The translations under genes were made by a program, and so were the position numbers. This document shows positions 26,177-35,181 of a stretch of 64,000 nt of DNA, one piece after another. A model generated the notes under the pieces. The model was not told the DNA's origin. It made no database searches and worked only from the letters and a program-made list of their open reading frames with translations. Source of the stretch: Lichenicola sp965198575. Lineage in GTDB: Bacteria > Pseudomonadota > Alphaproteobacteria > Acetobacterales > Acetobacteraceae. Every line of letters begins with the position of its first letter. The stretch's first letter is position 1. The stretch covers positions 1,674,001-1,738,000 of the forward strand of contig NZ_OZ240671.1 of the NCBI RefSeq assembly GCF_965198575.1, written 5' to 3'.

Positions 26177-28435
26177 TCAGGATAAGTTCGTCCGTTCGAC
26201 CACGGCGATGTGATGATCCACCCCGAGCCACGACCCGCTGTTCCGGTCGCGCCAGGTGAACACGACGCGCGCCCCAGGCACCAGGGCAGCGGTCGGCAGT
26301 TCGGCCACGAAGATCCCCAGCCCCACCGGCACCACCGGCGTGTCCTGGATCCGCACCCAGCCATCGTCGCTCCAGTGCAGGTCGGCGGCGACCGGCAGTT
26401 CGACGCGCAGCACCCGACCGGCCGGCATCTCGCGGAGCTCGTGATCATGGCGCCAGCGGGCGATGCGGGTCGGGGTGTCGGTCCCGGCGTAGCGCGCGCG
26501 AGCATGCGGGAGCGCGCAGAACGACCGTCCGTCCGCGATCGAGCGCAGCAGCTTGACGTGCTCGGCGTGGGTCCAGAGATGCGGCATCACCATGCCGCCG
26601 CGGCCGCCCTCGTTATCGACGCGCTCCGGCAGCATTCCGCCCTCGCCGGCGCAGGCCTCGAAGCTGGCGAGCAACGCCCGGGCTTCCGCGTGTTGCCCGG
26701 CCAACACCGCCAGGGTCGCCCGTTCGGCGGTCAGGACCGGACGGGGCGCCAGTCCCTCGTCGCCGCGCACGCACCAGCCGGGACCACCCGGCAGGTCAAC
26801 CCGCAGGGCTGCATCGATCGCCGCGAGGGCCCGGGCCAGACGCGGATCCTCCACGCCGAGGACGCCAAGCACCGCCAGCGAGACGATGTCGGGATCGGCT
26901 TCGGCAGGTCCCGGTTCCAGACAGAGTTCGTCCAGCAGCGATTCGACGACGTCACGCACCGCGTCCGCGGTGTCCTGCAGGAACTGCTGCAGGTCCGGCT
27001 CCGCGGCGCGCCCGGCCCAGTCCGCAGCCGCCAGGAGAGCCACGACCTGGGTGCCGAGCGTGTGCAGCTTCAGCCCGTCGCTGCGCCCCCAGCGATCCTG
27101 GCCGGCCAGCGGATCATGCCGCGCCAGCGCCAGTCCGGCCGCCCGCACCATCGGCCAGACCTGGGAGAATTCGGCGTCCCCCAGCAGCCCCTGGCGCCGG
27201 GCGAGATCCGCCAGCAGCACCGGCTGGGCGGTCTCGTCGAGCTGCAGCCCCTGCCAGGCGGGCATGCCGTCCAGCCAGAAGTTCTGCGGCCAGTGCCCGT
27301 CGGGTTCCTGCACCGTGTGCAGATAGAGCAGCGCCTCCAGCACCGCCGCGGTGTCGCCGGCCGCGAGCAAGGCCGTGGTCGCCGCGACCACGTCGCGTGC
27401 CCGCACCAGGTGGCATGCTGCCGGGTAGTCGCTGTTCTGCAGCGCTGCCCACGGCACGCCCAGGCTGGCAATGCGTGCCCCCGGGACCGACGGGCACTCG
27501 TGGGTGCGGATCACCATCAGGCTGGTGTGGTAGCCGGCCGCGGAGCTGCCTGCCGCATCACCGTCGCCCCTGACACCATCCCCGGGTGACGACCCGATCA
27601 GCCCGGTGCCGGCGAGCCAACCGCTCCAGCTGGCGACATATTCCGCCTCGAGCTCGTCGAACCGGTCGAGCAGGCCGGCACGCGCACGCATCGCCGCTTC
27701 GGTCCAGATCCGTCCGAAGGCGAGCGAGATCACCAGCTCCTGGCCCGATCCCTCGAGATCGAGCTCGCCGGTCAGTGCCACGTTGCCATTGATCGCGCGC
27801 TCGTATTGCCAGGTCATCTGGCCGTGCCGCGACAGGTCCTGCCAGCCATCGCTGATGCCGGCATATCCGGCAGACCGGGCGCTCCAGCCGCAGCTTGCCG
27901 CCAGCGCCACCGCCGTGCCCTGCGCCTCGGCGAACAGCATCTCCTGGCCCTTGTAGTCACCGACCCAGGCAGTCCCCATGCCGGTGACGTTGACCAGGTG
28001 CGGCGCCAGCAACGCGAACAGCCGCAACGGCGGGTTCGCGGTCCCGTCAGGACCCGTCGGCGCCAGATCCTCCAGCCGCACATGCTGCAGCACCGCCGGG
28101 CGACGCGGATCGGCGATGATGCGCTTGTGCAGGCGGAAGCGGCCGCCCTCGTGCGTGCCGGTCAGGCGATAGGCCGGGACACCGGGGTGCAACGGCTCGA
28201 TCGTGCTGACGCAATGGCGGCGCTCCTCGGCGAACAGCGACCCACCATCGGTCACGATCAGCCCGAAATCGCGCACCGAGGTCTGCTCGATGCGCGGATA
28301 GGCGATCTCGTTGAGGATGCCGTTGCCGAGGGTGAACCACACCCGGGAATCGTCGCGCAGGCTGCGGCCGATCCCGCTCTTGCCGATGGGCTCCCAGCGC
28401 GGTGGCTGGCCCGGTTCTCCAGGCGCATCCGCCAT
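26177..28435 (-). CDS. Glycoside hydrolase family 15 protein (glucoamylase / glucodextranase-like)
   Basis: A 752-residue GH15 enzyme that removes glucose from the ends of alpha-glucans or alpha-glucosides such as trehalose. The N-terminal part (about 1-260) is the beta-sandwich domain seen in bacterial glucoamylases and glucodextranases. The rest is an (alpha/alpha)6 barrel with the hallmark DGMPAWQGLQLDETA, in which the Glu of LDE is the general acid; GGMLPERV carries the second carboxylate. MPHLWTHAEHVKLL is the late family motif. No signal peptide is visible, so it probably acts on internal glycogen or trehalose. The start ATG 28435 follows AGGAGA with 9 bases spacing, and the first residues are family-like (WFTLGNGILNEIAYPR). 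zwf follows 36 bases downstream. Substrate preference cannot be told from sequence alone. Confidence 0.9.
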   Translation of the reverse strand: MADAPGEPGQPPRWEPIGKSGIGRSLRDDSRVWFTLGNGILNEIAYPRIEQTSVRDFGLIVTDGGSLFAEERRHCVSTIEPLHPGVPAYRLTGTHEGGRFRLHKRIIADPRRPAVLQHVRLEDLAPTGPDGTANPPLRLFALLAPHLVNVTGMGTAWVGDYKGQEMLFAEAQGTAVALAASCGWSARSAGYAGISDGWQDLSRHGQMTWQYERAINGNVALTGELDLEGSGQELVISLAFGRIWTEAAMRARAGLLDRFDELEAEYVASWSGWLAGTGLIGSSPGDGVRGDGDAAGSSAAGYHTSLMVIRTHECPSVPGARIASLGVPWAALQNSDYPAACHLVRARDVVAATTALLAAGDTAAVLEALLYLHTVQEPDGHWPQNFWLDGMPAWQGLQLDETAQPVLLADLARRQGLLGDAEFSQVWPMVRAAGLALARHDPLAGQDRWGRSDGLKLHTLGTQVVALLAAADWAGRAAEPDLQQFLQDTADAVRDVVESLLDELCLEPGPAEADPDIVSLAVLGVLGVEDPRLARALAAIDAALRVDLPGGPGWCVRGDEGLAPRPVLTAERATLAVLAGQHAEARALLASFEACAGEGGMLPERVDNEGGRGGMVMPHLWTHAEHVKLLRSIADGRSFCALPHARARYAGTDTPTRIARWRHDHELREMPAGRVLRVELPVAADLHWSDDGWVRIQDTPVVPVGLGIFVAELPTAALVPGARVVFTWRDRNSGSWLGVDHHIAVVERTNLS

Positions 28436-28627
28436 ACAGCGTTGTCTCCTGAGTCGCCGATTGTGGCAGAAACGCGGCAGGGAAAGCAGCGGTTCCGTCG
28501 GCGCTCGATGCTGATTTCTTGCACGAAGCGGGCGTGGCGGGCTAGCAGACCCCATCTCGGACCAGAACACCCGGCCCAGACCGCTTGGCGGAACCTGGCC
28601 GCCCGAGGAACCACAGGGACCAGAATC

Positions 28628-29659
28628 ATGGGTTATCGCGTCGCCGTCGCCGGGGCCACAGGAGCGGTCGGGCGCGAGATCATCAAGACGCTGGCCGAGC
28701 GCGATTTCCCGGTCGACGACATCGCCGCCTTGGCCTCCGCCCGCTCGGTCGGCCAGGAGATCAGCTTCGGCGACAAGCGCGTGCTCAAGGTGGCGAACCT
28801 CGAGACCTTCGACTTCAAGGGCTGGGATATCGGCCTGTTCAGCCCGGGGGCCGCGATCTCGGCGGTGCATGCCCCCCGCGCCGCCGCCGCCGGCTGCGTG
28901 GTGATCGACAATACCAGCCAGTTCCGGATGGATTTCGACGTGCCGCTGGTGGTGCCCGAGGTCAATCCGCAGGCGCTGCAGCGCTTCACCAAGCGGCGGA
29001 TCATCGCCAACCCGAACTGCTCGACGATCCAGCTCGTGGTCGCGCTGAAGCCGCTGCACGACCTGTTCACCGCCAAGCGGGTGGTGGTCTCGACCTACCA
29101 GGCGGTCTCCGGCGCCGGCAAGGAGGGCATGGACGAGCTGTTCGTGCAGTCCAAGGGCAGCTTCGTGAACGATCCGCCGACCGCCGAGCAGTTCACCAAG
29201 ACCATCGCCTTCAACGTGATCCCGCATATCGACCGCTTCATGGACGACGGCGCCACCAAGGAGGAGTGGAAGATGGCGGTCGAGACCCGCAAGATCCTCG
29301 ACCCCGACATCGCGGTGATCGCCACCTGCGTGCGCGTGCCGGTGTTCATCGGCCATTCCGAGGCCGTGGTGGTCGAGTTCGATGAGCCGGTGGACCTGGA
29401 GCGGGCCCGCGAGGCGCTGCGCGACGCACCCGGCGTGATCCTGCACGACCATCGCGAGGATGGCGGCTACGTCACCCCGATCGACTGCGCCGGCGAGGAC
29501 GCGGTCTATGTCAGCCGGCTGCGCATCGACCCCTCGGTGCCGAACGGCCTCGCCTTCTGGGTGGTGGCCGACAACCTGCGCAAGGGGGCGGCGCTGAACG
29601 CGGTGCAGATCGCCGAAACGCTGATCGCCCTCGACCTGCTGGCAAAGAAGGCCGCCTGA
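28628..29659 (+). CDS. asd: Aspartate-semialdehyde dehydrogenase
   Basis: A 343-residue NADP-dependent enzyme reducing aspartyl phosphate to aspartate semialdehyde, the branch point to lysine/diaminopimelate, threonine and methionine. The N-terminal Rossmann motif is GATGAVGRE (about residues 9-17), the catalytic cysteine lies in NPNCSTIQ, and the SGAGKEGMDEL and RVPVFIGHSE blocks are typical. The length is normal. The chosen ATG gives the usual MGYRVAVAGATG start; the frame stays open further upstream, but without family similarity. It is divergent from the GH15 gene; the 192 bases between their starts must hold both promoters. A small membrane protein follows. Confidence 0.96.
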   Translation: MGYRVAVAGATGAVGREIIKTLAERDFPVDDIAALASARSVGQEISFGDKRVLKVANLETFDFKGWDIGLFSPGAAISAVHAPRAAAAGCVVIDNTSQFRMDFDVPLVVPEVNPQALQRFTKRRIIANPNCSTIQLVVALKPLHDLFTAKRVVVSTYQAVSGAGKEGMDELFVQSKGSFVNDPPTAEQFTKTIAFNVIPHIDRFMDDGATKEEWKMAVETRKILDPDIAVIATCVRVPVFIGHSEAVVVEFDEPVDLERAREALRDAPGVILHDHREDGGYVTPIDCAGEDAVYVSRLRIDPSVPNGLAFWVVADNLRKGAALNAVQIAETLIALDLLAKKAA

Positions 29660-29772
29660 GCCCGCTGCTCTCCCGCCTCGGGATTGGCGGACCCAGGCGG
29701 CCGCCCGAGGCCTATTATGTCTGGCGGCCGGGTGCGCCGCCGGCCCGTCCGCCGCGTGCGCGCTGGCCGATC

Positions 29773-30039
29773 GTGCTCGGCATGGTCACGGCGATCGCGG
29801 CGCAGGGTGCGCTGTACCTGGCGCTGCGTCACCTGGCGACCGCATACATGCCGGCCTGGGCCCACCACCTGCATCATCACCAGGGCCCGATGCCCTGGCC
29901 GACGCTGGTGGGTGTCGATGTCGTGAAGGAGAAGCCGGCGCCGGTGGATCCCCGAGCGGCGCCCGCCTTGCCACCGCCGGTGCTGATGCCGGCGCCGCCG
30001 ATCACCCTGCCGCCGCCGGAGCTTGGTCCGGTCCGCTGA
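29773..30039 (+). CDS. Small membrane-anchored protein with proline-rich tail
   Basis: A small protein of 88 residues from GTG 29773. The first 25 residues are a hydrophobic helix (about VTAIAAQGALYLALRHLA), followed by a His-rich patch (HHLHHHQ), then a tail dominated by Pro and Ala. The frame remains open all the way back to the asd stop and codes for an Arg/Pro-rich sequence with a tyrosine-tryptophan motif (YYVWRPG). The true N-terminus may therefore lie upstream at a non-standard codon, making a short cytoplasmic region before the membrane helix. It is 24 bases from the DprA-like gene and probably cotranscribed with it. I do not recognise the family. The layout suggests an anchor with a periplasmic proline-rich arm. 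Confidence 0.5.
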   Translation: MLGMVTAIAAQGALYLALRHLATAYMPAWAHHLHHHQGPMPWPTLVGVDVVKEKPAPVDPRAAPALPPPVLMPAPPITLPPPELGPVR

Positions 30040-30063
30040 CGATCCGCCTCATTCGAGGACAAA

Positions 30064-31425
30064 ATGTCCATTACGCCGCAGACCCAGGCCCTGCTGCTGC
30101 TCACCGGGCGCTTCGGCGACCGGGCCGGAGCCATGCCTGCGTCCCGGCCGCTCGACGATGCGCAATGGACGCAGCTGGCCGTCTGGCTGAAGAAGCGTGG
30201 ACTGCAACCGGGCGATCTGCTTGCGGAGGGTGCATCGATGCATCTCGCCGCCTGGGATGACCTGGCTCTCCCGGCGTCGCGTATCATCGCCCTGCTGGAA
30301 CACCGCGCCGTGCTGGCACACTCCATCGAGCGTTGGGACGCGGCCGGGATCTGGGCGATCGGCCGGGCGGACCCCGATTATCCGAAGCGGCTGAAGCGGC
30401 GCCTGCGCGGCGATGCACCGCCCGTGCTGTTCGGCCACGGCGACAGGGCATCGTTGAACCGCGGCGGCCTGGCGCTCCTGATCGGTGAGGATGCCGCCAC
30501 GGCGACCAGGGATTTCGCCAGGCGGCTTGCGGCGCAGGTTTCCAGACCGCTCTCGGCGATCGTCGGCGCGGGTGAACTCGACAACCCGGTGCTGCGCGAT
30601 GGGCTGGCCCCGGGCGGGTATCTGGTCGTCGTGCTGCGCGGTGGCCTGCTGCGAACGGTGACCCGCGGCACCGAGAGGCATGGTGGGGCCGTGGATGGCG
30701 ACCGGCTGCTGCTCGTCTCCGCCGCCGCGCCGGACCGCGCCGTGGATGAAGTGGCCGGGGCGGAAGCGGTCGCCGAGCGCTGCCTCTACGGGTTGTCGGA
30801 TGCCGCGATCCTGCTCGGACGCCGCCGCGAGGGCGACCGTGCGGCCGGCCTCGCCGAAGCGCTGGAACACGCCTGGGTGCCGATCTGGGTGGCCGGCACC
30901 GACCACGAGGCGCGCCGGCTGCTGCGTCTGGGCGCGCATCCCTGGCCGGGCGCCGAGACCCCGCTGCGGATGCTGCTGACGCCGCCGCATCCGGCACCCG
31001 GCCCGCACCCCGGTCACATGCTCCGGCCCGACGACGGCGACAGCTTCGCCGGGCTGCCGCCGATCGCCAATCCCGGGCCGGTGCTCGTCCAGGCTGCCGG
31101 CTTCGCGGAACAGCTGCCTGCGCTGAAGGCGCCCGAGGGTGGCCAGGCCAGGGCGCGACTGAGCCTGGTTCCACCGGCGGCAGGCAGATCCGCGCCGACC
31201 CAGGTCTCCCCGTCCGCGGCAGGTGCGGCGCTGTTCGACGCCTTCGTGGCGCAACTGACGCCGCTGCTGGGACGCCGGCCACTCACCCCGGAGGCGATCG
31301 CCGAGGCGCTGGAGCTGGCGCCGGCACAGGTCGAACTCTGGCTGCAACGTGCCGAACGCGCCGGTCTCGTGCATCGCGATACAGCCAATCGGCTCTACCA
31401 GGTGCGGCATCCCGGCAGATCATGA
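30064..31425 (+). CDS. Divergent DprA/Smf-like protein with C-terminal winged helix
   Basis: A 453-residue protein related to DprA, the protein that loads RecA on incoming single-stranded DNA in natural transformation. The N-terminal helical region and the DPDYPKRLKRRL / PPVLFGHGD segment match the start of the DprA Rossmann domain, and RCLYGLSDAAILL matches the later RNRIISGLS-type motif. The usual G-S-R nucleotide-binding motif and the SGLARGID block are not recognisable. A linker rich in Pro and Ala (about 300-380) leads to a C-terminal winged-helix domain (LTPEAIAEALELAP...). GAGGA is 5 bases before ATG. It may be a paralogue with a changed role rather than the genome's only dprA. Degenerate DprA-like proteins also occur in defence loci, but no partner of that kind is seen here. 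Confidence 0.65.
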   Translation: MSITPQTQALLLLTGRFGDRAGAMPASRPLDDAQWTQLAVWLKKRGLQPGDLLAEGASMHLAAWDDLALPASRIIALLEHRAVLAHSIERWDAAGIWAIGRADPDYPKRLKRRLRGDAPPVLFGHGDRASLNRGGLALLIGEDAATATRDFARRLAAQVSRPLSAIVGAGELDNPVLRDGLAPGGYLVVVLRGGLLRTVTRGTERHGGAVDGDRLLLVSAAAPDRAVDEVAGAEAVAERCLYGLSDAAILLGRRREGDRAAGLAEALEHAWVPIWVAGTDHEARRLLRLGAHPWPGAETPLRMLLTPPHPAPGPHPGHMLRPDDGDSFAGLPPIANPGPVLVQAAGFAEQLPALKAPEGGQARARLSLVPPAAGRSAPTQVSPSAAGAALFDAFVAQLTPLLGRRPLTPEAIAEALELAPAQVELWLQRAERAGLVHRDTANRLYQVRHPGRS

Positions 31426-31460
31426 CCCGCATCCGCATGGTGCAAAGCATGCTGGCTGCG

Positions 31461-31489
31461 TTGACCGTCTGTTTGCCTCGTCGTAGGAC
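31461..31489 (+). promoter_or_regulatory. Possible sigma-70-type promoter for sdhCDAB
   Basis: TTGACC (31461-31466) followed after 17 bases by TAGGAC (31484-31489), about 90 bases before the sdhC start. The -35 matches 5 of 6 positions, the -10 only 3 of 6. Its position, in the gap after an unrelated gene, fits a promoter for the sdh operon. Weak support. Confidence 0.3.
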
Positions 31490-31579
31490 CAAGGTGCCAT
31501 CGAGGCCGTCGGTTCGTCCGAGGCCGCATCAGGCCGGCCGCCCGCCCCGGGCCACATCAGGAAAGTATCCGGCGCGCCC

Positions 31580-32035
31580 ATGAAGGATGTCCGAGACGCG
31601 CTGTTCGTGGCGCAACGCAGCGACGGCACGCTGGTGCGCCGCCCGATGTCGCCGCACCTGCAGGTCTATCGCTTCCAGATGTCGATGTTCCTGTCGATCG
31701 CCAACCGGATCACCGGCGTCGCCAGCTCGTTCGGCACGCTGCTGCTGGTCTGGTGGCTGGTCGCCGCGGCGAGCGGGGCTGCCGCCTTCGCGACGGTGCA
31801 GCGGGTGGTCGGCAATCCGCTCGGAATGATCGTGCTGTTCGGCTGGACCGTGGCGCTGGTCTATCACTTTGTCGCCAGCCTGCGGCATCTCGGATGGGAT
31901 GCCGGCTTCGGGTTCGCCAAGCCGACCTACCGCAAGACCGGTATCGCCTCGATCGTTGCCACCGTCGTCCTGACCGCGCTCATCTGGGCGGTGGGTTTCA
32001 GCCTCTGGCACAACGTGCCGGCGGCGGGGGGCTGA
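31580..32035 (+). CDS. sdhC: Succinate dehydrogenase cytochrome b556 subunit
   Basis: A 151-residue membrane anchor of complex II. It carries the family motif RPMSPHLQVYRF near residue 22, SxxNRITG (SIANRITGVA), and the heme-ligand region HFVASLRHLGWD. Three transmembrane helices are visible (about 42-66, 77-97 and 120-143). Together with SdhD it binds heme b and ubiquinone in the inner membrane. First gene of sdhCDAB; sdhD starts 4 bases after its stop. The N-terminus is about 20 residues longer than the shortest family members. Confidence 0.95.
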   Translation: MKDVRDALFVAQRSDGTLVRRPMSPHLQVYRFQMSMFLSIANRITGVASSFGTLLLVWWLVAAASGAAAFATVQRVVGNPLGMIVLFGWTVALVYHFVASLRHLGWDAGFGFAKPTYRKTGIASIVATVVLTALIWAVGFSLWHNVPAAGG

Positions 32036-32039
32036 GCCG

Positions 32040-32453
32040 ATGGCCGACAAGCCCTTCCACGTTGAAACCATGCGCTCGCAGCTCGGCCAGGTGCGCGGCC
32101 TCGGATCCTCCAAATCCGGCGTCGAGCATTGGTGGGTCGAACGCCTGACCGGGATCGCGCTGATCCCGCTGACGATCTGGTTCGTGGTCTCAGTGCTGCT
32201 GCTGCTCGGCGCGCCGCAGATCGGCGTCGTGCACTGGGCCGGGCGGCCGGTGAACACGGTGCTGCTGCTGGCGCTGGTGCTGCTGACCTTCCACCACATG
32301 CAGCTCGGCCTGCAGGTGGTGATCGACGACTACGTGCACGACAAGCGCGCCCACCTGGCGATCTCCCTGGTCAACAAGGGCGCGGCGCTGCTGCTGGCTT
32401 TGTTTGCAATCGTCGCGATCCTGAAGATGGCCTTCTGGCCTGTGGCCGCCTGA
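32040..32453 (+). CDS. sdhD: Succinate dehydrogenase hydrophobic membrane anchor
   Basis: A 137-residue second membrane anchor of complex II. The motif HHMQLGLQVVIDDYVH holds the heme-side His and the Asp-Tyr pair near the quinone site. Three hydrophobic helices are present (about 37-57, 66-86 and 108-132). WWVERLTGIAL at the first helix is typical of alphaproteobacterial SdhD. It starts 4 bases after sdhC, and sdhA follows after 64 bases. Confidence 0.95.
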   Translation: MADKPFHVETMRSQLGQVRGLGSSKSGVEHWWVERLTGIALIPLTIWFVVSVLLLLGAPQIGVVHWAGRPVNTVLLLALVLLTFHHMQLGLQVVIDDYVHDKRAHLAISLVNKGAALLLALFAIVAILKMAFWPVAA

Positions 32454-32517
32454 CTCCCTATCTGCAACGGCGTAGCGCCGGACGCTCCCGCCCGCAGGTC
32501 ATTGGAATGAGTGACAG

Positions 32518-34329
32518 ATGAACGCGATCACGCTGCCTTCCACCCGGGCCTATACGGTGGTGGACCATGCCTACGACGTGATCGTGGTCGGAGCCGGCGG
32601 GTCCGGCCTGCGCGCCACCCTCGGCATGGGTGCGGCCGGTCTCAAGACCGCGTGCATCAGCAAGGTGTTCCCGACCCGAAGCCACACCGTGGCCGCTCAG
32701 GGCGGCATCGGCGCTGCCCTCGGCAACATGGCCGAGGATAACTGGCGCTGGCACATGTACGACACCGTGAAGGGGTCGGACTGGCTCGGCGACCAGGACG
32801 CCATCGAATACATGTGCCGCGAGGCGGTGCCGGCGATCCAGGAGCTCGAGCATTTCGGCGTGCCGTTCAGCCGCACCGAGGATGGCCGCATCTACCAGCG
32901 CCCGTTCGGCGGTCACATGTCGGATTACGGCAAGGCCCCGGTGCCGCGCGCCTGCGCCGCCGCCGACCGCACCGGCCACGCCATCCTGCACACGCTCTAC
33001 CAGCAGTGCCTGAAGCACAACGTCGAGTTCTTCGTCGAGTATTTCGCCCTCGACCTGATCATGGACGAGGACGGCGCCTGCCGCGGCGTCATGGCCTGGT
33101 GCCTCGAGGACGGCACCATGCACCGCTTCCGCGCCAACATGGTGGTGCTGGCGACCGGCGGTTACGGCCGCGCCTACATGAGCTGCACCTCGGCACACAC
33201 CTGCACCGGCGATGGCGGCGGCATGGCGATGCGCGCCGGCGTGCCGACCCAGGACATGGAGTTCGTGCAGTTCCATCCGACCGGCATCTTCCCGGCCGGC
33301 TGCCTGCTGACCGAGGGTTGCCGCGGCGAGGGCGGGTACCTGACCAACGCCGAGGGCGAGCGCTTCATGGAGCGCTATGCCCCGACCGCGAAGGACCTTG
33401 CGTCCCGCGATGTCGTGTCGCGCTCGATGACCATCGAGATCAATGAAGGCCGTGGCTGTGGTCCGAACAAGGACCACATCCTGATGCATCTCGAGCATAT
33501 CGGCGCAGAGCTGCTGCATGAGCGGCTGCCGGGCATTTCCGAAACGGCCCGCGTGTTCGCCGGCATCGACGTCACCAAGGATCCGGTGCCGGTGCTGCCG
33601 ACCGTGCATTACAACATGGGCGGCATTCCCACGAACTACCACGGCGAGGTGATCCGCCCGACGCCCACCAACCCCGACGCCACCGTGCCCGGGCTGATGG
33701 CGGTCGGCGAGGCCGCCTGCGTGTCGGTGCATGGCGCCAACCGGCTCGGCACCAACTCGCTGCTCGACCTGGTCGTGTTCGGCCGTGCCGCCGCCAATCG
33801 TGCCGCCCTGCTGATCAAGCCGGGCGACAAGGTGGCACCACTTCCGGACCGGGCCGGCGAGGCTTCGCTGGATCGGCTCGACCGGCTGCGTCACGCCAGC
33901 GGCGGCACCCGCGTCGCCACCATGCGCGAGGAGCTGCAGCGCACCATGCAGGCGCACGCGGCAGTGTTCCGCAGCTCGACCAGCCTGACCGAGGGTGTCG
34001 ACAAGATGGATCGGCTCTGGACCGGTCTCGCCGACATCAACATCGCCGACCGTTCGCTGATCTGGAACAGCGACCTGATGGAGGCGCTGGAATACGAGAA
34101 CCTGATCGCCAATGGCACGGTCACGATGGTCAGCGCGGAAGCGCGAAAGGAAAGTCGTGGCGCGCAGGCGCATGACGACTATCCGGATCGCGATGACGCC
34201 GAATGGATGAAGCACTCGGTCTCGTATCTGGGAGACAACGGCGAGGTGTCGATGGCGTATCGCCCGGTGCGGATGCAGACGCTGACGAACGAGGTATCGG
34301 TGTTCCCGCCGAAGAAGCGCGTTTACTGA
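32518..34329 (+). CDS. sdhA: Succinate dehydrogenase flavoprotein subunit
   Basis: A 603-residue catalytic subunit of complex II that oxidises succinate to fumarate and passes electrons to SdhB. The FAD-binding loop is GAGGSG (residues 25-30). The covalent FAD attachment site is the His in RSHTVAAQGG (His56). FHPTGIFPAGCLLTEGCRGEGG and the HGANRLGTNSLLDLVVFG block are complete. The length is normal. Start ATG 32518 gives the standard N-terminus. Third gene of the operon, 36 bases before sdhB. Confidence 0.98.
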   Translation: MNAITLPSTRAYTVVDHAYDVIVVGAGGSGLRATLGMGAAGLKTACISKVFPTRSHTVAAQGGIGAALGNMAEDNWRWHMYDTVKGSDWLGDQDAIEYMCREAVPAIQELEHFGVPFSRTEDGRIYQRPFGGHMSDYGKAPVPRACAAADRTGHAILHTLYQQCLKHNVEFFVEYFALDLIMDEDGACRGVMAWCLEDGTMHRFRANMVVLATGGYGRAYMSCTSAHTCTGDGGGMAMRAGVPTQDMEFVQFHPTGIFPAGCLLTEGCRGEGGYLTNAEGERFMERYAPTAKDLASRDVVSRSMTIEINEGRGCGPNKDHILMHLEHIGAELLHERLPGISETARVFAGIDVTKDPVPVLPTVHYNMGGIPTNYHGEVIRPTPTNPDATVPGLMAVGEAACVSVHGANRLGTNSLLDLVVFGRAAANRAALLIKPGDKVAPLPDRAGEASLDRLDRLRHASGGTRVATMREELQRTMQAHAAVFRSSTSLTEGVDKMDRLWTGLADINIADRSLIWNSDLMEALEYENLIANGTVTMVSAEARKESRGAQAHDDYPDRDDAEWMKHSVSYLGDNGEVSMAYRPVRMQTLTNEVSVFPPKKRVY

Positions 34330-34365
34330 GACACCAGCAGGCAACTGGGATCCGAAGGACTTTTC

Positions 34366-35148
34366 ATGGTCGAGTTCAGCCTTCCGAAGAACAGCAAGAT
34401 CGGCAAGGGTCGCATCTTCAAGGCGGCTCCCGGCGCCAAACGGGTGAAGGAATTCAAGGTCTATCGCTGGAACCCGGATGACGGTCAGAATCCGGTGCTG
34501 GATACCTACGAGCTCGACCTCGACCGCATGGGACCGATGGTTCTCGATGCGCTGATCTACATCAAGAACGAAGTCGATCAGACGCTGACCTTCCGTCGCT
34601 CCTGCCGCGAGGGCATTTGCGGCTCGTGCGCGATGAATATCGACGGTGGCAATACGCTCGCCTGCCTGAAGCCGATCGAGGAAGTGAAGAAAGCGGTTGC
34701 GATCTATCCGCTGCCGCACATGCCGGTGGTCAAGGACCTGGTGCCGGACCTGACCGCCGCATATGCGCAGTTGCGGTCGGTCGAGCCTTGGCTGAAGACC
34801 GACACCGCCGCACCGCCGGACGCCGAGCGCAAGCAGAGCACCGAGGAGCGCTCCAAGCTCGACGGCATGTGGGAATGCATCCTGTGTTTCTGCTGCACCA
34901 CCGCCTGCCCCAGCTACTGGTGGAACGGCGACAAGTATCTTGGGCCGGCAACGTTGCTTGCGGCGTATCGCTGGATCGCCGACAGCCGCGACGAATATAC
35001 CGGCCAGCGCCTCGACGCGCTCGAGGATCCGCTGAAGCTTTATGCGTGCCGGACCATCATGAACTGCACCCAGACCTGCCCCAAGGGCCTCAATCCTGCA
35101 GAGGCCATCGGCAAGATCAAGCAGTTGCAGCTCGAGCGGAAAGGCTGA
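34366..35148 (+). CDS. sdhB: Succinate dehydrogenase iron-sulfur subunit
   Basis: A 260-residue subunit carrying the 2Fe-2S, 4Fe-4S and 3Fe-4S clusters that connect the flavin to the quinone. The 2Fe-2S motif is CREGICGSC with a downstream Cys (LACLKP); the 4Fe-4S site is CILCFCCTTACPSY; the third cluster uses CTQTCPKGLNP. All ligands are present. AAGGA precedes the start by 8 bases. Last of the four sdh genes; a phosphatase-like gene follows after 33 bases in the same direction. Confidence 0.98.
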   Translation: MVEFSLPKNSKIGKGRIFKAAPGAKRVKEFKVYRWNPDDGQNPVLDTYELDLDRMGPMVLDALIYIKNEVDQTLTFRRSCREGICGSCAMNIDGGNTLACLKPIEEVKKAVAIYPLPHMPVVKDLVPDLTAAYAQLRSVEPWLKTDTAAPPDAERKQSTEERSKLDGMWECILCFCCTTACPSYWWNGDKYLGPATLLAAYRWIADSRDEYTGQRLDALEDPLKLYACRTIMNCTQTCPKGLNPAEAIGKIKQLQLERKG

Positions 35149-35181
35149 TCCGCTCCCGCCGGATCGCCTGCCGAACCTGAG

